Part shown: piece after piece, positions 22,300 through 29,047 of the stretch
How the letters are laid out: every line of letters starts with the position of its first letter
Position numbering within the stretch: position 1 is the stretch's first letter
Assembly (NCBI GenBank): GCA_964424985.1
Contig: CAYRKQ010000008.1
Span: 1-34,467 of the forward strand
Direction: 5' to 3'
DNA: 34,467 bases
Source: CAYRKQ01 sp964424985
GTDB taxonomy: Bacteria > Patescibacteriota > Saccharimonadia > Saccharimonadales > UBA7683
Translations under genes and position numbers: made by a program
The notes under the pieces: generated by a model
Seen by the model: the letters and a program-made list of their open reading frames with translations, nothing else
Told to the model about the DNA's origin: nothing
The model's database searches: none

Positions 22300-23316
22300 C
22301 TACGCTTCAGTCGTGGCGATAGTGACACTGGGGCCCATCGTGGTGGTCATTGAAATCTTTTCAATGAAGTTGCCCTTGACACTGGCTGGCTTGGCATCTT
22401 TGAGTGCCTTTAGTACTGTTTGGGTATTTTCGGCAATCTGAGCTGGCGTAAAGCTGACTTTGCCGACTGCTTGGTGAACAATCCCCTGCTTGTCAACACG
22501 GAACTCTACTTTACCACCTTTGGCGGCCTTCACGGCTTCGGCAGGCTTAGCGCTTACCGTACCACTCTTCGGGTTTGGCATTAAGCCGCGTGGGCCAAGT
22601 ACACGTGCGTACTTACCGAGTTTTGCCATGAGTTGCGGCGTGGCAACAAGTACGTCAAAATCAATCTGTTCTTTATCAAGTAGCTGTAAAAATTCGTCTT
22701 CACCGACAATATCAGCACCGGCTTTTTTAACAGCCTCGGCCTGATCTGCTGGTACAAACGCAGCAACGCGGACAGATTTACCGGTGCCGTGTGGAAGTAC
22801 AACGGTGGCGCGGATGTTCTGATCGGCCTGACGTGGGTCAACGTTAAGGTTCACGTGTACTTCAACACTGGCATCAAACTTGACGGTACTGGTTTTAGGT
22901 AGCACTTCTGCGGCTTCTTTGACAGTATAGCTTTTTTCTGTATCAATAAGCTCGGCTGCTTTTTTGTAGGCTTTGCTGCGGCGTTCAAGCTTTGTGCGTG
23001 TCTTTGGCGCAGGACCTTTTTTAAGCCCTTCCGCACTGGGGTCGATCTCACCCGTAGCCACTTTTTCTTTGCGCTCTTCTTTCTCAGCCTTTTCTTCAGC
23101 TTCTTTCAGTGCTTTCGCACTGTGCTTGCCTGCCTTTGCGAGAGGTTTGTCATCTTGAGCTTTAGTCGAAAGATCTGCTCCCTTTTCGTCAGATTTCTCC
23201 ACTTCGGTCGAAATGACATTTGATAGTGCTGCTTCAATTTCAGCAATTGTGTTCTTTTCAGAAACTTCTAATTTAAGTTTCTTAGCTTCTTGTAGTAATT
23301 CTGCTTTTTTTGCCAT
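22300..23316 (-). CDS. rplA: Ribosomal protein L1 with long N-terminal extension
   Basis: 338 aa against the usual 225-235. Residues about 109-338 are a normal L1: RSKAYKKAAELIDTEKSYTV, then LPHGTGKSVRVAAF, KLGKYARVLGPRGLMPNPKS and SVKGNFIEKISMTTTMGP. The extension has a SAP/HeH-like start (LLQEAKKLKLEVSEKNTIAE, 7-26), then 23 residues encoded exactly by a palindromic element (34-56, VISTEVEKSDEKGADLS...), then a Lys/Glu-rich tether. L1 forms the exit-side stalk and represses the L11 operon. AAAGGAG precedes the ATG. Confidence 0.95.
   Translation of the reverse strand: MAKKAELLQEAKKLKLEVSEKNTIAEIEAALSNVISTEVEKSDEKGADLSTKAQDDKPLAKAGKHSAKALKEAEEKAEKEERKEKVATGEIDPSAEGLKKGPAPKTRTKLERRSKAYKKAAELIDTEKSYTVKEAAEVLPKTSTVKFDASVEVHVNLNVDPRQADQNIRATVVLPHGTGKSVRVAAFVPADQAEAVKKAGADIVGEDEFLQLLDKEQIDFDVLVATPQLMAKLGKYARVLGPRGLMPNPKSGTVSAKPAEAVKAAKGGKVEFRVDKQGIVHQAVGKVSFTPAQIAENTQTVLKALKDAKPASVKGNFIEKISMTTTMGPSVTIATTEA
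23149..23217. repeat. Palindromic GTCAT...ATGAC element inside rplA
   Basis: 69 bp, exactly 23 codons, running from GTCATCTTGAGC to GGTCGAAATGAC. The two arms (about 29 bp, AGATCTG at the inner end of one and CAGATTT at the other) are imperfect inverted repeats. Same family as 3677-3780 and 24085-24148. Confidence 0.8.
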
Positions 23317-23381
23317 GATGGCTCCTTTCGTGGTTCAAGCCTAGGCTTCTTTGCAAGAGGCCTAGTCCCACAATTGATTAA

Positions 23382-23627
23382 TTATTTATCACTTCCGAGG
23401 TGTATTACGGGGTTTTCGAGGAAGTACTTTCCTATTCGTTTCGCTTCGTCTTCGGGAGTTTCAGGGAAGGCTACTGGGCCGCGAGCATCCATTATTTCTA
23501 ATGTAGCGTGATTGAGGCCATAATCACCGCCAGATGGAGGTTGAGCAGTCTCGCCAAATGAATTACCTTCTGGAGCGTTAGTGCTAGCCATATTAACCTT
23601 CGATCTCCACCATTCGACGCTGCTCAT
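23382..23627 (-). CDS. Small unknown protein between rplK and rplA
   Basis: 81 aa, or 69 aa from the internal Met at 23591, which has AAGG before it while the first ATG has no Shine-Dalgarno. The middle is Gly/Pro-rich (NSFGETAQPPSGGDYGLN); the C-terminal part ETPEDEAKRIGKYFLENPV looks helical. No family recognised. It separates two genes that are normally adjacent. Confidence 0.55.
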   Translation of the reverse strand: MSSVEWWRSKVNMASTNAPEGNSFGETAQPPSGGDYGLNHATLEIMDARGPVAFPETPEDEAKRIGKYFLENPVIHLGSDK

Positions 23628-23639
23628 GGTTTCGGTTGA

Positions 23640-24065
23640 TCATTGCTCAACCTCAACGCCCATTGAACGGGCGGTGCCGGCGATTATTTTTTTAGCAGCA
23701 TCAATGTCGTTGGCGTTGAGGTAGCTCATTTTCTTTTCAGCAATTTCGGTGAGCTGGGCGTCGGTTAATTTACCAACCTTTTCTTTATGAGGTACGCCTG
23801 AACCTTTTTTAATGTTCAGCGCTTTTCTGATGACATCGTCAACCGGTTCGCCAATAACGTTAAAGGTGAATGATCGATCATCATAAATTTGCAGATGAAC
23901 AATAACATCAGAGCCCATCATGTCTTTGGTTTGTTCGTTGAACGGATTAATAAAATCCATCATATTAAGGCCGTATTGACCCAAGGTTGAACCTACGGGA
24001 GGTCCAGCACTGGCCTTACCAGCCGGAATGCGGAGTTTGAGGTTCGCGGTAATTTGTTTTGCCAT
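23640..24065 (-). CDS. rplK: Ribosomal protein L11
   Basis: 141 aa, standard length. N-terminal domain MAKQITANLKLRIPAGKASA with the Pro motif GPPVGSTLGQYGLNMMDFI; C-terminal rRNA-binding domain with IKKGSGVPHKEKVGKLT and IIAGTARSMGVEV. It forms the GTPase-associated centre. AAAGGA precedes the ATG at 24065; the frame to 24089 runs into the repeat and is rejected. Confidence 0.98.
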   Translation of the reverse strand: MAKQITANLKLRIPAGKASAGPPVGSTLGQYGLNMMDFINPFNEQTKDMMGSDVIVHLQIYDDRSFTFNVIGEPVDDVIRKALNIKKGSGVPHKEKVGKLTDAQLTEIAEKKMSYLNANDIDAAKKIIAGTARSMGVEVEQ

Positions 24066-24084
24066 GAAATTTCCTTTGCACTTT

Positions 24085-24148
24085 GTCATGCTGAACTTGA
24101 TTCAGCATCTAATAAATTGATTGGATCCTGAAATAAATTCAGGATGAC
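24085..24148. repeat. Palindromic GTCAT...ATGAC element in the rplK leader
   Basis: 64 bp made of two hairpins: ATGCTGAA/TTCAGCAT and CCTGAA/TTCAGG with outer GTCAT and ATGAC. It ends about 10 bp before the rplK Shine-Dalgarno, so the leader mRNA folds just upstream of the ribosome site. Confidence 0.8.
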
Positions 24149-24229
24149 ACCTCACGGTGATTGCTTATAATCCTTAAATTTCGAAGTTCACAATTTCGAA
24201 ACCTAAAAAGTAAGTGCGTAACGGATTAG

Positions 24230-24238
24230 ATTATAGCA
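24230..24238 (-). promoter_or_regulatory. Extended -10 promoter of rplK
   Basis: Minus strand TGC-TATAAT. The leader is about 158 bases and holds a TTTCGAA/TTCGAAA hairpin and the palindromic element. This promoter lets rplK-rplA be transcribed independently of secE-nusG. Confidence 0.65.
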
Positions 24239-24241
24239 AGT

Positions 24242-24594
24242 TTATTCCGAACTGTCTAGTTCAGATCTGTTGCATGATTGAAGCGCACGGGTGCCATTAC
24301 CGAGCGTCCACCCACCAAGAAGACCAGATAAGAAAGCATTTCCAATTATCCATGGCGCTGTAGGTTTCCCCATTGTTAGGGCATTGGCGCCTACAATAGC
24401 GTTCGTTAGGCCTAATGCTACTGTTGTTCCGCCCAAACCTATTACGAGCATGGCGCGTCTTTTTGATGGCTGGTCTGGCTCTGTTTCATCTTGAATCGGG
24501 GGGGTTCAACTACGAATTCGTCTGAATCACGCACCTCGCGCCATGAAGGCGTGAATGAAGTTTCTTGTGGCTCTGCTTGAGTGAGTGGAGGCAT
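24242..24594 (-). pseudogene. Small membrane protein gene frameshifted at a C7 tract
   Basis: A leaderless-type start at 24594 opens MPPLTQAEPQETSFTPSW... and runs to seven C on the minus strand (24498-24504). One more C would join it, in frame, to PIQDETEPDQPSKRRAMLVI and on to a membrane segment pair (VIGLGGTTVALGLTNAIVGA and IIGNAFLSGLLGG). As written the first frame ends after about 50 residues, while the downstream frame has its own ATG only at 24451 with no ribosome site. The joined protein would be about 118 aa: acidic cytosolic tail, KRR, then two membrane helices. Causes: phase variation, slippage or a sequencing error. Confidence 0.55.
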
Positions 24595-24609
24595 ATGTTT
24601 ATTATAGCA
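24595..24609 (-). promoter_or_regulatory. Extended -10 promoter, leaderless start at 24594
   Basis: Minus strand TGC-TATAAT (24601-24609), AAACAT, ATG. It is back to back with the promoter at 24661-24669. Confidence 0.7.
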
Positions 24610-24660
24610 TAAATAGTATAAAGCAGCAAAGATAACGTAATATTATTTTATTCCATATTA

Positions 24661-24675
24661 TGTTATAATATTTAC
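24661..24675 (+). promoter_or_regulatory. Extended -10 promoter of the kinase-NUDIX-HIT operon
   Basis: TGT-TATAAT (24661-24669), ATTTAC, ATG at 24676. The four-gene operon therefore starts leaderless; later genes are reached by coupling or short gaps. Confidence 0.7.
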
Positions 24676-25293
24676 ATGTCTGAGGTAAATCTTAATAGAG
24701 TTATTTTCTTAGGGATGGATTTAGCTGGTAAGACTGAAATATCCACTTTTGCTGGTTCTGCCCTCTGCCAACCCGTGTACGGTAATCTTCTGGGGGATGA
24801 CCGTTCTTTTTATGAGAAGGCTGTATACCGAATGAGAAATGAAGCCCTATCGGGTAGTGAAATAGTCACTTTATTTGAGCAAATATATACTCACGATTTA
24901 GAGTGCATTAGACAAAACCCAAGCATACAAAGTGAGCCGGCAATACAAGACAATATTGGAATTTTGAGAGTTATATCATATTCGCGCCAGTTTGGAGGGG
25001 GTGTTGATAGTTTGCTAGACATTTTTAGATCTTACCCATCACCAAAACTTGCAATTTATTTGACTTGCACAAGAGAGGAAAGGCTTCGAAGGCTCGAATT
25101 ACGAGCTGGCCAAAAAAAAGAAGATATTTATGAAAAACTCTTAAGGAAAGATCCTGAATCATTCTTTGCTATTGATAAACATGCTTTAGATCTATATAGG
25201 GATAGCTTTGGGTGTGAAGTTATTGACACCACAGGCCTCTCAGATCCTGAAGTTTTTGAGCAAGTATCGGAAATATGCGATTCCAATGACTAA
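24676..25293 (+). CDS. P-loop kinase, deoxynucleoside/thymidylate kinase-like
   Basis: 205 aa. Walker A GMDLAGKT at 13-20, starting from VIFLGMDLAGKTEI. Later LAIYLTCTREERLRRLELRA matches the helix of dNK/TMK-type kinases with the Arg-rich lid. No clear DR-S dTMP motif, so nucleoside or nucleotide kinase activity is a guess from fold. First gene of a four-gene plus-strand operon of low GC. Its stop overlaps the next start (ATGACTAA). Confidence 0.65.
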   Translation: MSEVNLNRVIFLGMDLAGKTEISTFAGSALCQPVYGNLLGDDRSFYEKAVYRMRNEALSGSEIVTLFEQIYTHDLECIRQNPSIQSEPAIQDNIGILRVISYSRQFGGGVDSLLDIFRSYPSPKLAIYLTCTREERLRRLELRAGQKKEDIYEKLLRKDPESFFAIDKHALDLYRDSFGCEVIDTTGLSDPEVFEQVSEICDSND

Positions 25294-25945
25294 ATTTATT
25301 TGTATTGCAGGACTTCCTTGTACCGGGAAAACTACGCTGGGAATCAACCTAGCAAAAAATTTAAACTGTCTATCACTTGATCTTGAGCACCTAAGGTCTG
25401 TATTCCTAGAAAGTGATATTAAGAATAATGTATTAAAGTTTACCCATAATGAGCCCATAAAGCCAAATGAAAGTTTAAGGGATTATTTTTTACGGTGTGT
25501 AATTTATGACAGGGTTCTAGGTATTAATGAATATGTAGAATGGTATAAGTTCATCATGCATGGAGTAGATGGTTTGATCGACTCTACTTTACTAGATTTT
25601 GATGCCTTAGAATATAGTGATTTTATTCGAAAACATATTAGAGTTATAAATTACCACCCAGCATCAAAGCCTAACAGAATTATACTAAATCATGCGTTAC
25701 TGCCAATAACTGAGGTTTGGAATAGGTCATTTAAAATATTGTTAACATGTAGCGATGATAAGATAATCTCAAGATTCATAAATCGTGAAGATATAAAAAG
25801 AGATGATGCCTCATTGATCAGTGATATAATAAGGCATATTAAAATGTATAAAATATTAAATGATGGTGCAAAGTTGGATATATTTTATGATACAACTGAT
25901 AAATTTTTGTCAGTTAAAGAATTTAAAGAGCTTTACGAAATATAG
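25286..25945 (+). CDS. P-loop kinase of unknown substrate
   Basis: 219 aa from MTKFICIAGLPCTGKTT (Walker A 9-16). The next block, NLNCLSLDLEHLRSVFLES, resembles the acceptor-binding region of AAA-type small-molecule kinases. FKILLTCSDDKIISRFINRE has a lid-like character. The ATG at 25286 overlaps the previous stop by 8 bp; a longer frame from 25208 would overlap more and is rejected. Strongly AT-rich codons (many AAA, ATA, AAT). Confidence 0.65.
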   Translation: MTKFICIAGLPCTGKTTLGINLAKNLNCLSLDLEHLRSVFLESDIKNNVLKFTHNEPIKPNESLRDYFLRCVIYDRVLGINEYVEWYKFIMHGVDGLIDSTLLDFDALEYSDFIRKHIRVINYHPASKPNRIILNHALLPITEVWNRSFKILLTCSDDKIISRFINREDIKRDDASLISDIIRHIKMYKILNDGAKLDIFYDTTDKFLSVKEFKELYEI

Positions 25946-25953
25946 GGTAATAC

Positions 25954-26436
25954 ATGAAACCAGAAGTTAAATTTAAAACAGATACATATAAATACTACAA
26001 TCGAGCGGTGGGCATTATTAAACAAAATGATAAATATCTAATTATGTGTGTAGATGACGCACCGTACTACCATTTACCCGGAGGACATATAGATATAAGC
26101 GAGAACTCTCTAGACGCAGTTAAAAGAGAGATTAAAGAAGAACTTGATTACGATGTAGTTGATGCAAAATTATTTTGTATACAAGAAAATTTTTACGAGA
26201 AAGACGGGTTCGCCCATCACGGCGTAGAGTATTACTACTTAATTGAAATAGAGAAAAGTATTGATCCGGTGGATAGAGTTGTAATAGAAAACGACAGGGG
26301 TATTAAAAAACATCTAGCTATACGATGGGTTACGGTTGAGGAACTAGCCGCTGTTAAACTTCAGCCACGAACGATAAAACATCTAATTCTTAATGGAAGT
26401 TTGGATAACCTTATCCACCTTATTAATCAAGGATAG
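25954..26436 (+). CDS. NUDIX hydrolase
   Basis: 160 aa. Nudix box G44-x5-E50-x7-R58-E59-I-x-E62-E63 (GHIDISENSLDAVKREIKEE), with the last Gly replaced by Asp65. The core metal ligands are kept. LPGGH before the box and an extended C-terminal half (HHGVEYYYLIEIE, IRWVTVEELAAVKL) follow the usual fold. Eight bases after the preceding stop; no strong Shine-Dalgarno. The substrate is probably a nucleotide given the operon partners (inference). Confidence 0.88.
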   Translation: MKPEVKFKTDTYKYYNRAVGIIKQNDKYLIMCVDDAPYYHLPGGHIDISENSLDAVKREIKEELDYDVVDAKLFCIQENFYEKDGFAHHGVEYYYLIEIEKSIDPVDRVVIENDRGIKKHLAIRWVTVEELAAVKLQPRTIKHLILNGSLDNLIHLINQG

Positions 26437-26445
26437 CTTTACTTT

Positions 26446-27090
26446 ATGAAAGATTGCGTTTTTTGTACTATCGTCAATAAAACAGACATGGCGTACAATG
26501 CAAAATGGGTTAAAACTGACCTGTATGAGGATGATTCGGTTGTTATTAGACCTGCAAGAGGTATGTCAGTTGAAAATTATCTAATGGTAATTTCAAAAAA
26601 ACACTACAATGGCTTTGCTGAGTATAGTGATGCAGAACTACTCAAGTTGGAAAAATTAATAAATAAAATATGCGAGGCCTATTTTAACCATATAGGAGTT
26701 TATCCAATTATTTTTGAGCACGGCTCCTTAGCCGAAGGCAGGCACTCTCTAAGTATTACACACGCACACATGCATGTTATTCCAATGAGTCTAACTACTA
26801 CTAGTAAAGAGGCCCTGTTTAGTTCATTACATCTACGACGAGCGAAAAACATCCTCGATTTAAAAAGCCTAAAGAATAAAGACTACTGGGTGTATAGATC
26901 TGAAAAAAATGAGTATTTCGCTTCCCATTCAGTAGTGAATGCACCGAGATCTTGCTTTATTAAAATAGTAGCGTCTCAGGCAGGGCGTGGCAGTGATTTT
27001 GAATGGCGAGATGAAAAAAATAATCGTAGCGATTTTGTAGACACAACAATTGATACATTTTTAAAACTAGGGATCAAGGTAGAGCACTAG
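26446..27090 (+). CDS. HIT-superfamily protein
   Basis: 214 aa. An N-terminal CVFC pair (Cys4, Cys7) and the histidine triad HAHMHVI (His106, 108, 110) with a following Pro place it in the HIT group of nucleotidyl hydrolases/transferases. The 90 residues after the triad are longer than in simple HIT proteins and of unknown role. Nine bases after the NUDIX stop. It could act on a nucleotide conjugate made or trimmed by its neighbours. Confidence 0.85.
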   Translation: MKDCVFCTIVNKTDMAYNAKWVKTDLYEDDSVVIRPARGMSVENYLMVISKKHYNGFAEYSDAELLKLEKLINKICEAYFNHIGVYPIIFEHGSLAEGRHSLSITHAHMHVIPMSLTTTSKEALFSSLHLRRAKNILDLKSLKNKDYWVYRSEKNEYFASHSVVNAPRSCFIKIVASQAGRGSDFEWRDEKNNRSDFVDTTIDTFLKLGIKVEH

Positions 27091-27107
27091 CTAGAACCAG
27101 CTTAAAA

Positions 27108-28103
27108 CTAAGTTGGTACATCAGTTAATCTACCTGCAATAAAATTGACTAAATCCAGATATCGTACTGCCGAGTTTTCGTTGTCAAAAAAAGCGCTCAT
27201 ATACAAGTTTTTTCCTATTACTCTTATATTTTCTTGAAGCAACACTGCTGAGAATTTTGTAAACTTGTACTCATTTGCATCTTTGCTATGTTTTTCTATG
27301 TCGTAAAGCCCATGCAGCGAGCCTCTGGTGGTGGCTTCTTTAAAATCAGCAATGATTTTCTCTACGCTCACTGGCTTATGTAGTTCAAATCTGTAGTCAA
27401 TTACCGAGACGCCTGTAAACGGTATGAGTGTGTAATTAACTGCGAAGTTTCCTGAATTTAAAAATGAAAGGTGTTGTGATGCAGCTTGTTCAAGTGTGCA
27501 TTGTTTTTTTGAGATTAACGCCCTTGAACATAAGTGTTTCGGTGTATTATGTATGATGTTTGCATCACTAGAAACGACACCGTAGTTATTATTAATAAAA
27601 TTCGCCAAACAAACGTATGCGTTTACTGTGCACGATCCATAAGAGATAACCCGGTCTTTTGCAGAGAATTGCTCGTGATTGAATCCAAACAGAAGTGTTT
27701 TATCTGCTTCTGGAGCAGTTGCAGAGATGATTACATGTTTGGTGTTTTGTGTAATATAGCCTCGCGTGGAAGCAGCGTCAGTATGCCTACCAGACGTTTC
27801 CAGGTGCAGTTTTGGTCTGCCGATCCAGGGTATGGTACTTCCAGTGCTGCAGGGTATTGTATGAACGCTGCCCGATTTTTTCTGAAAAGTGATTGAGTTG
27901 TGGGTGTGACTCACAATCTTTTTTTCGAAAAAATCACCTAGATACTCATCGGTGAGCAGTATCTCGACAATTTTTCTAGTACTTAAGTTATAGTCATGTA
28001 TATAGTCAATCGAAATATTATTTATGTCATCAGACTCAAGCCAATTTTTTAATAAGTGCTGGCCAAATCTGCCCGCACCATTCATTCCGACACTCTGCAT
28101 CAT
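27108..28103 (-). CDS. Divergent GAPDH-like dehydrogenase
   Basis: 331 aa. Rossmann motif MNGAGRFGQHLLKNW (7-21), the catalytic block SYGSCTVNAYV (Cys in SCTVN, near 182), and late FTGVSVIDYRFELHKPVS, matching VPTPNVSVVDL...KPV of glyceraldehyde-3-phosphate dehydrogenase. The stretch with PTSTGAAKAV in normal GAPDH is absent, and the N-terminal nicotinamide motif is altered, so the substrate or activity may differ. The ATG follows the nusG stop directly (TTTAA-ATG) with AAGG five bases before, so it is made from the nusG message. Confidence 0.75.
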   Translation of the reverse strand: MMQSVGMNGAGRFGQHLLKNWLESDDINNISIDYIHDYNLSTRKIVEILLTDEYLGDFFEKKIVSHTHNSITFQKKSGSVHTIPCSTGSTIPWIGRPKLHLETSGRHTDAASTRGYITQNTKHVIISATAPEADKTLLFGFNHEQFSAKDRVISYGSCTVNAYVCLANFINNNYGVVSSDANIIHNTPKHLCSRALISKKQCTLEQAASQHLSFLNSGNFAVNYTLIPFTGVSVIDYRFELHKPVSVEKIIADFKEATTRGSLHGLYDIEKHSKDANEYKFTKFSAVLLQENIRVIGKNLYMSAFFDNENSAVRYLDLVNFIAGRLTDVPT

Positions 28104-28646
28104 TTAAACCTTTTTGACTTGGAGGGCGTCGAGTTCTACGGGGGTTTCGCGGCCGAACATGCTTACTAAGACTTTTAGCTTGCCTTTGGCAGCATCAATT
28201 TCGTTAATTGCGCCGTCGAAGCCTTTGAAGGGGCCGTCGATGATGTTGACTACTTCGCCCACGGCAAAATCAATCTTGTGTTTTGGATCTTCAGCACCCA
28301 TGCGTTTCATAATCTTGGCCATTTCATCTTCTTCAACGGGGGTTGGTTCAATGCCAGTACCGACAAAGCCGGTGACGTTCGGGGTGTTGCGTACAATATA
28401 CCAGGCGTCTTCACCCATCTTCATCTGCACTAGTACGTAGCCTTGGAAGATTTTCTTTTCAACCACTTTTCGTTTACCATTTTTAATTTCAATCTGTTTT
28501 TCTTTTGGCACGACCACATCAAAGATCTTGTCTGCCATATCAAGACTATCGGCGCGCTGTTTAATGCTTTCGGCTACCTTTTCTTCATAACCTGAATAGG
28601 TATGGATGGCGTACCACTGTTTGCTTGAATCGTATCGTTTTGACAT
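28104..28646 (-). CDS. nusG: Transcription antitermination factor NusG
   Basis: 180 aa, normal length. NGN domain (about 8-110: WYAIHTYSGYEEKVAESIKQ, IFQGYVLVQM, VRNTPNVTGFVG) and C-terminal KOW domain (VNIIDGPFKGFDGAINEID). It binds RNA polymerase and links it to ribosomes or Rho. AGGAG lies upstream, and secE 16 bp before it. Followed without gap by the GAPDH-like gene rather than rplK. Confidence 0.97.
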   Translation of the reverse strand: MSKRYDSSKQWYAIHTYSGYEEKVAESIKQRADSLDMADKIFDVVVPKEKQIEIKNGKRKVVEKKIFQGYVLVQMKMGEDAWYIVRNTPNVTGFVGTGIEPTPVEEDEMAKIMKRMGAEDPKHKIDFAVGEVVNIIDGPFKGFDGAINEIDAAKGKLKVLVSMFGRETPVELDALQVKKV

Positions 28647-28662
28647 AGTTATTCAACTGCTC

Positions 28663-28959
28663 CTAATTTAAAAATAATTCTTTTGCTAATCTTTCAAAGC
28701 CTACATCAAGGGCGGCGGTGAACATGGCGAAGGCGAATGAAAAGGCTATGACAATAAGGGTAAGCTTCACGCTTGTCTTACGGTCTGGCCAGGTGACTTT
28801 TTTCAGCTCTTTAAATGAAGAGACGAAATATCCTTTAAAAGGAGACTTCAAAATATGTTTACGCAGCCACTTCCAGACACTGGTGCTGCGAATTGGCTGA
28901 GTTACTCGTTTTAAGAAGCTGCCGATGGAGCTCGCTATTTTTTTTAGAACTTTCTTCAT
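28663..28959 (-). CDS. secE: Preprotein translocase subunit SecE
   Basis: 98 aa. Basic amphipathic N-terminus, the conserved cytosolic helix FKELKKVTWPDRKT (about 49-62), and one membrane segment (TLIVIAFSFAFAMFTAALDV). SecE clamps SecY. GGGAGA precedes the ATG. secE-nusG is the classical pair. Confidence 0.95.
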   Translation of the reverse strand: MKKVLKKIASSIGSFLKRVTQPIRSTSVWKWLRKHILKSPFKGYFVSSFKELKKVTWPDRKTSVKLTLIVIAFSFAFAMFTAALDVGFERLAKELFLN

Positions 28960-28982
28960 AATCTCCCTACGCGTGTTGGATT

Positions 28983-29042
28983 AAAAAAGAGCTTTTTCAA
29001 GCTCGTCAAGTCAATGATAGCAAAAAAAATACCTTCTGACAA
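28983..29042 (-). promoter_or_regulatory. secE promoter with terminator-like hairpin at the mRNA 5' end
   Basis: Minus strand: -35 TTGTCA (29037-29042), 17-bp spacer ending TGC, -10 TATCAT (29014-29019). The start is near 29007, and GAGCTT-GAAA-AAGCTC-U6 follows at 28983-29004. The hairpin may end transcripts from the histidine kinase gene, attenuate secE-nusG, or both. Confidence 0.65.
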
Positions 29043-29047
29043 GTAGG

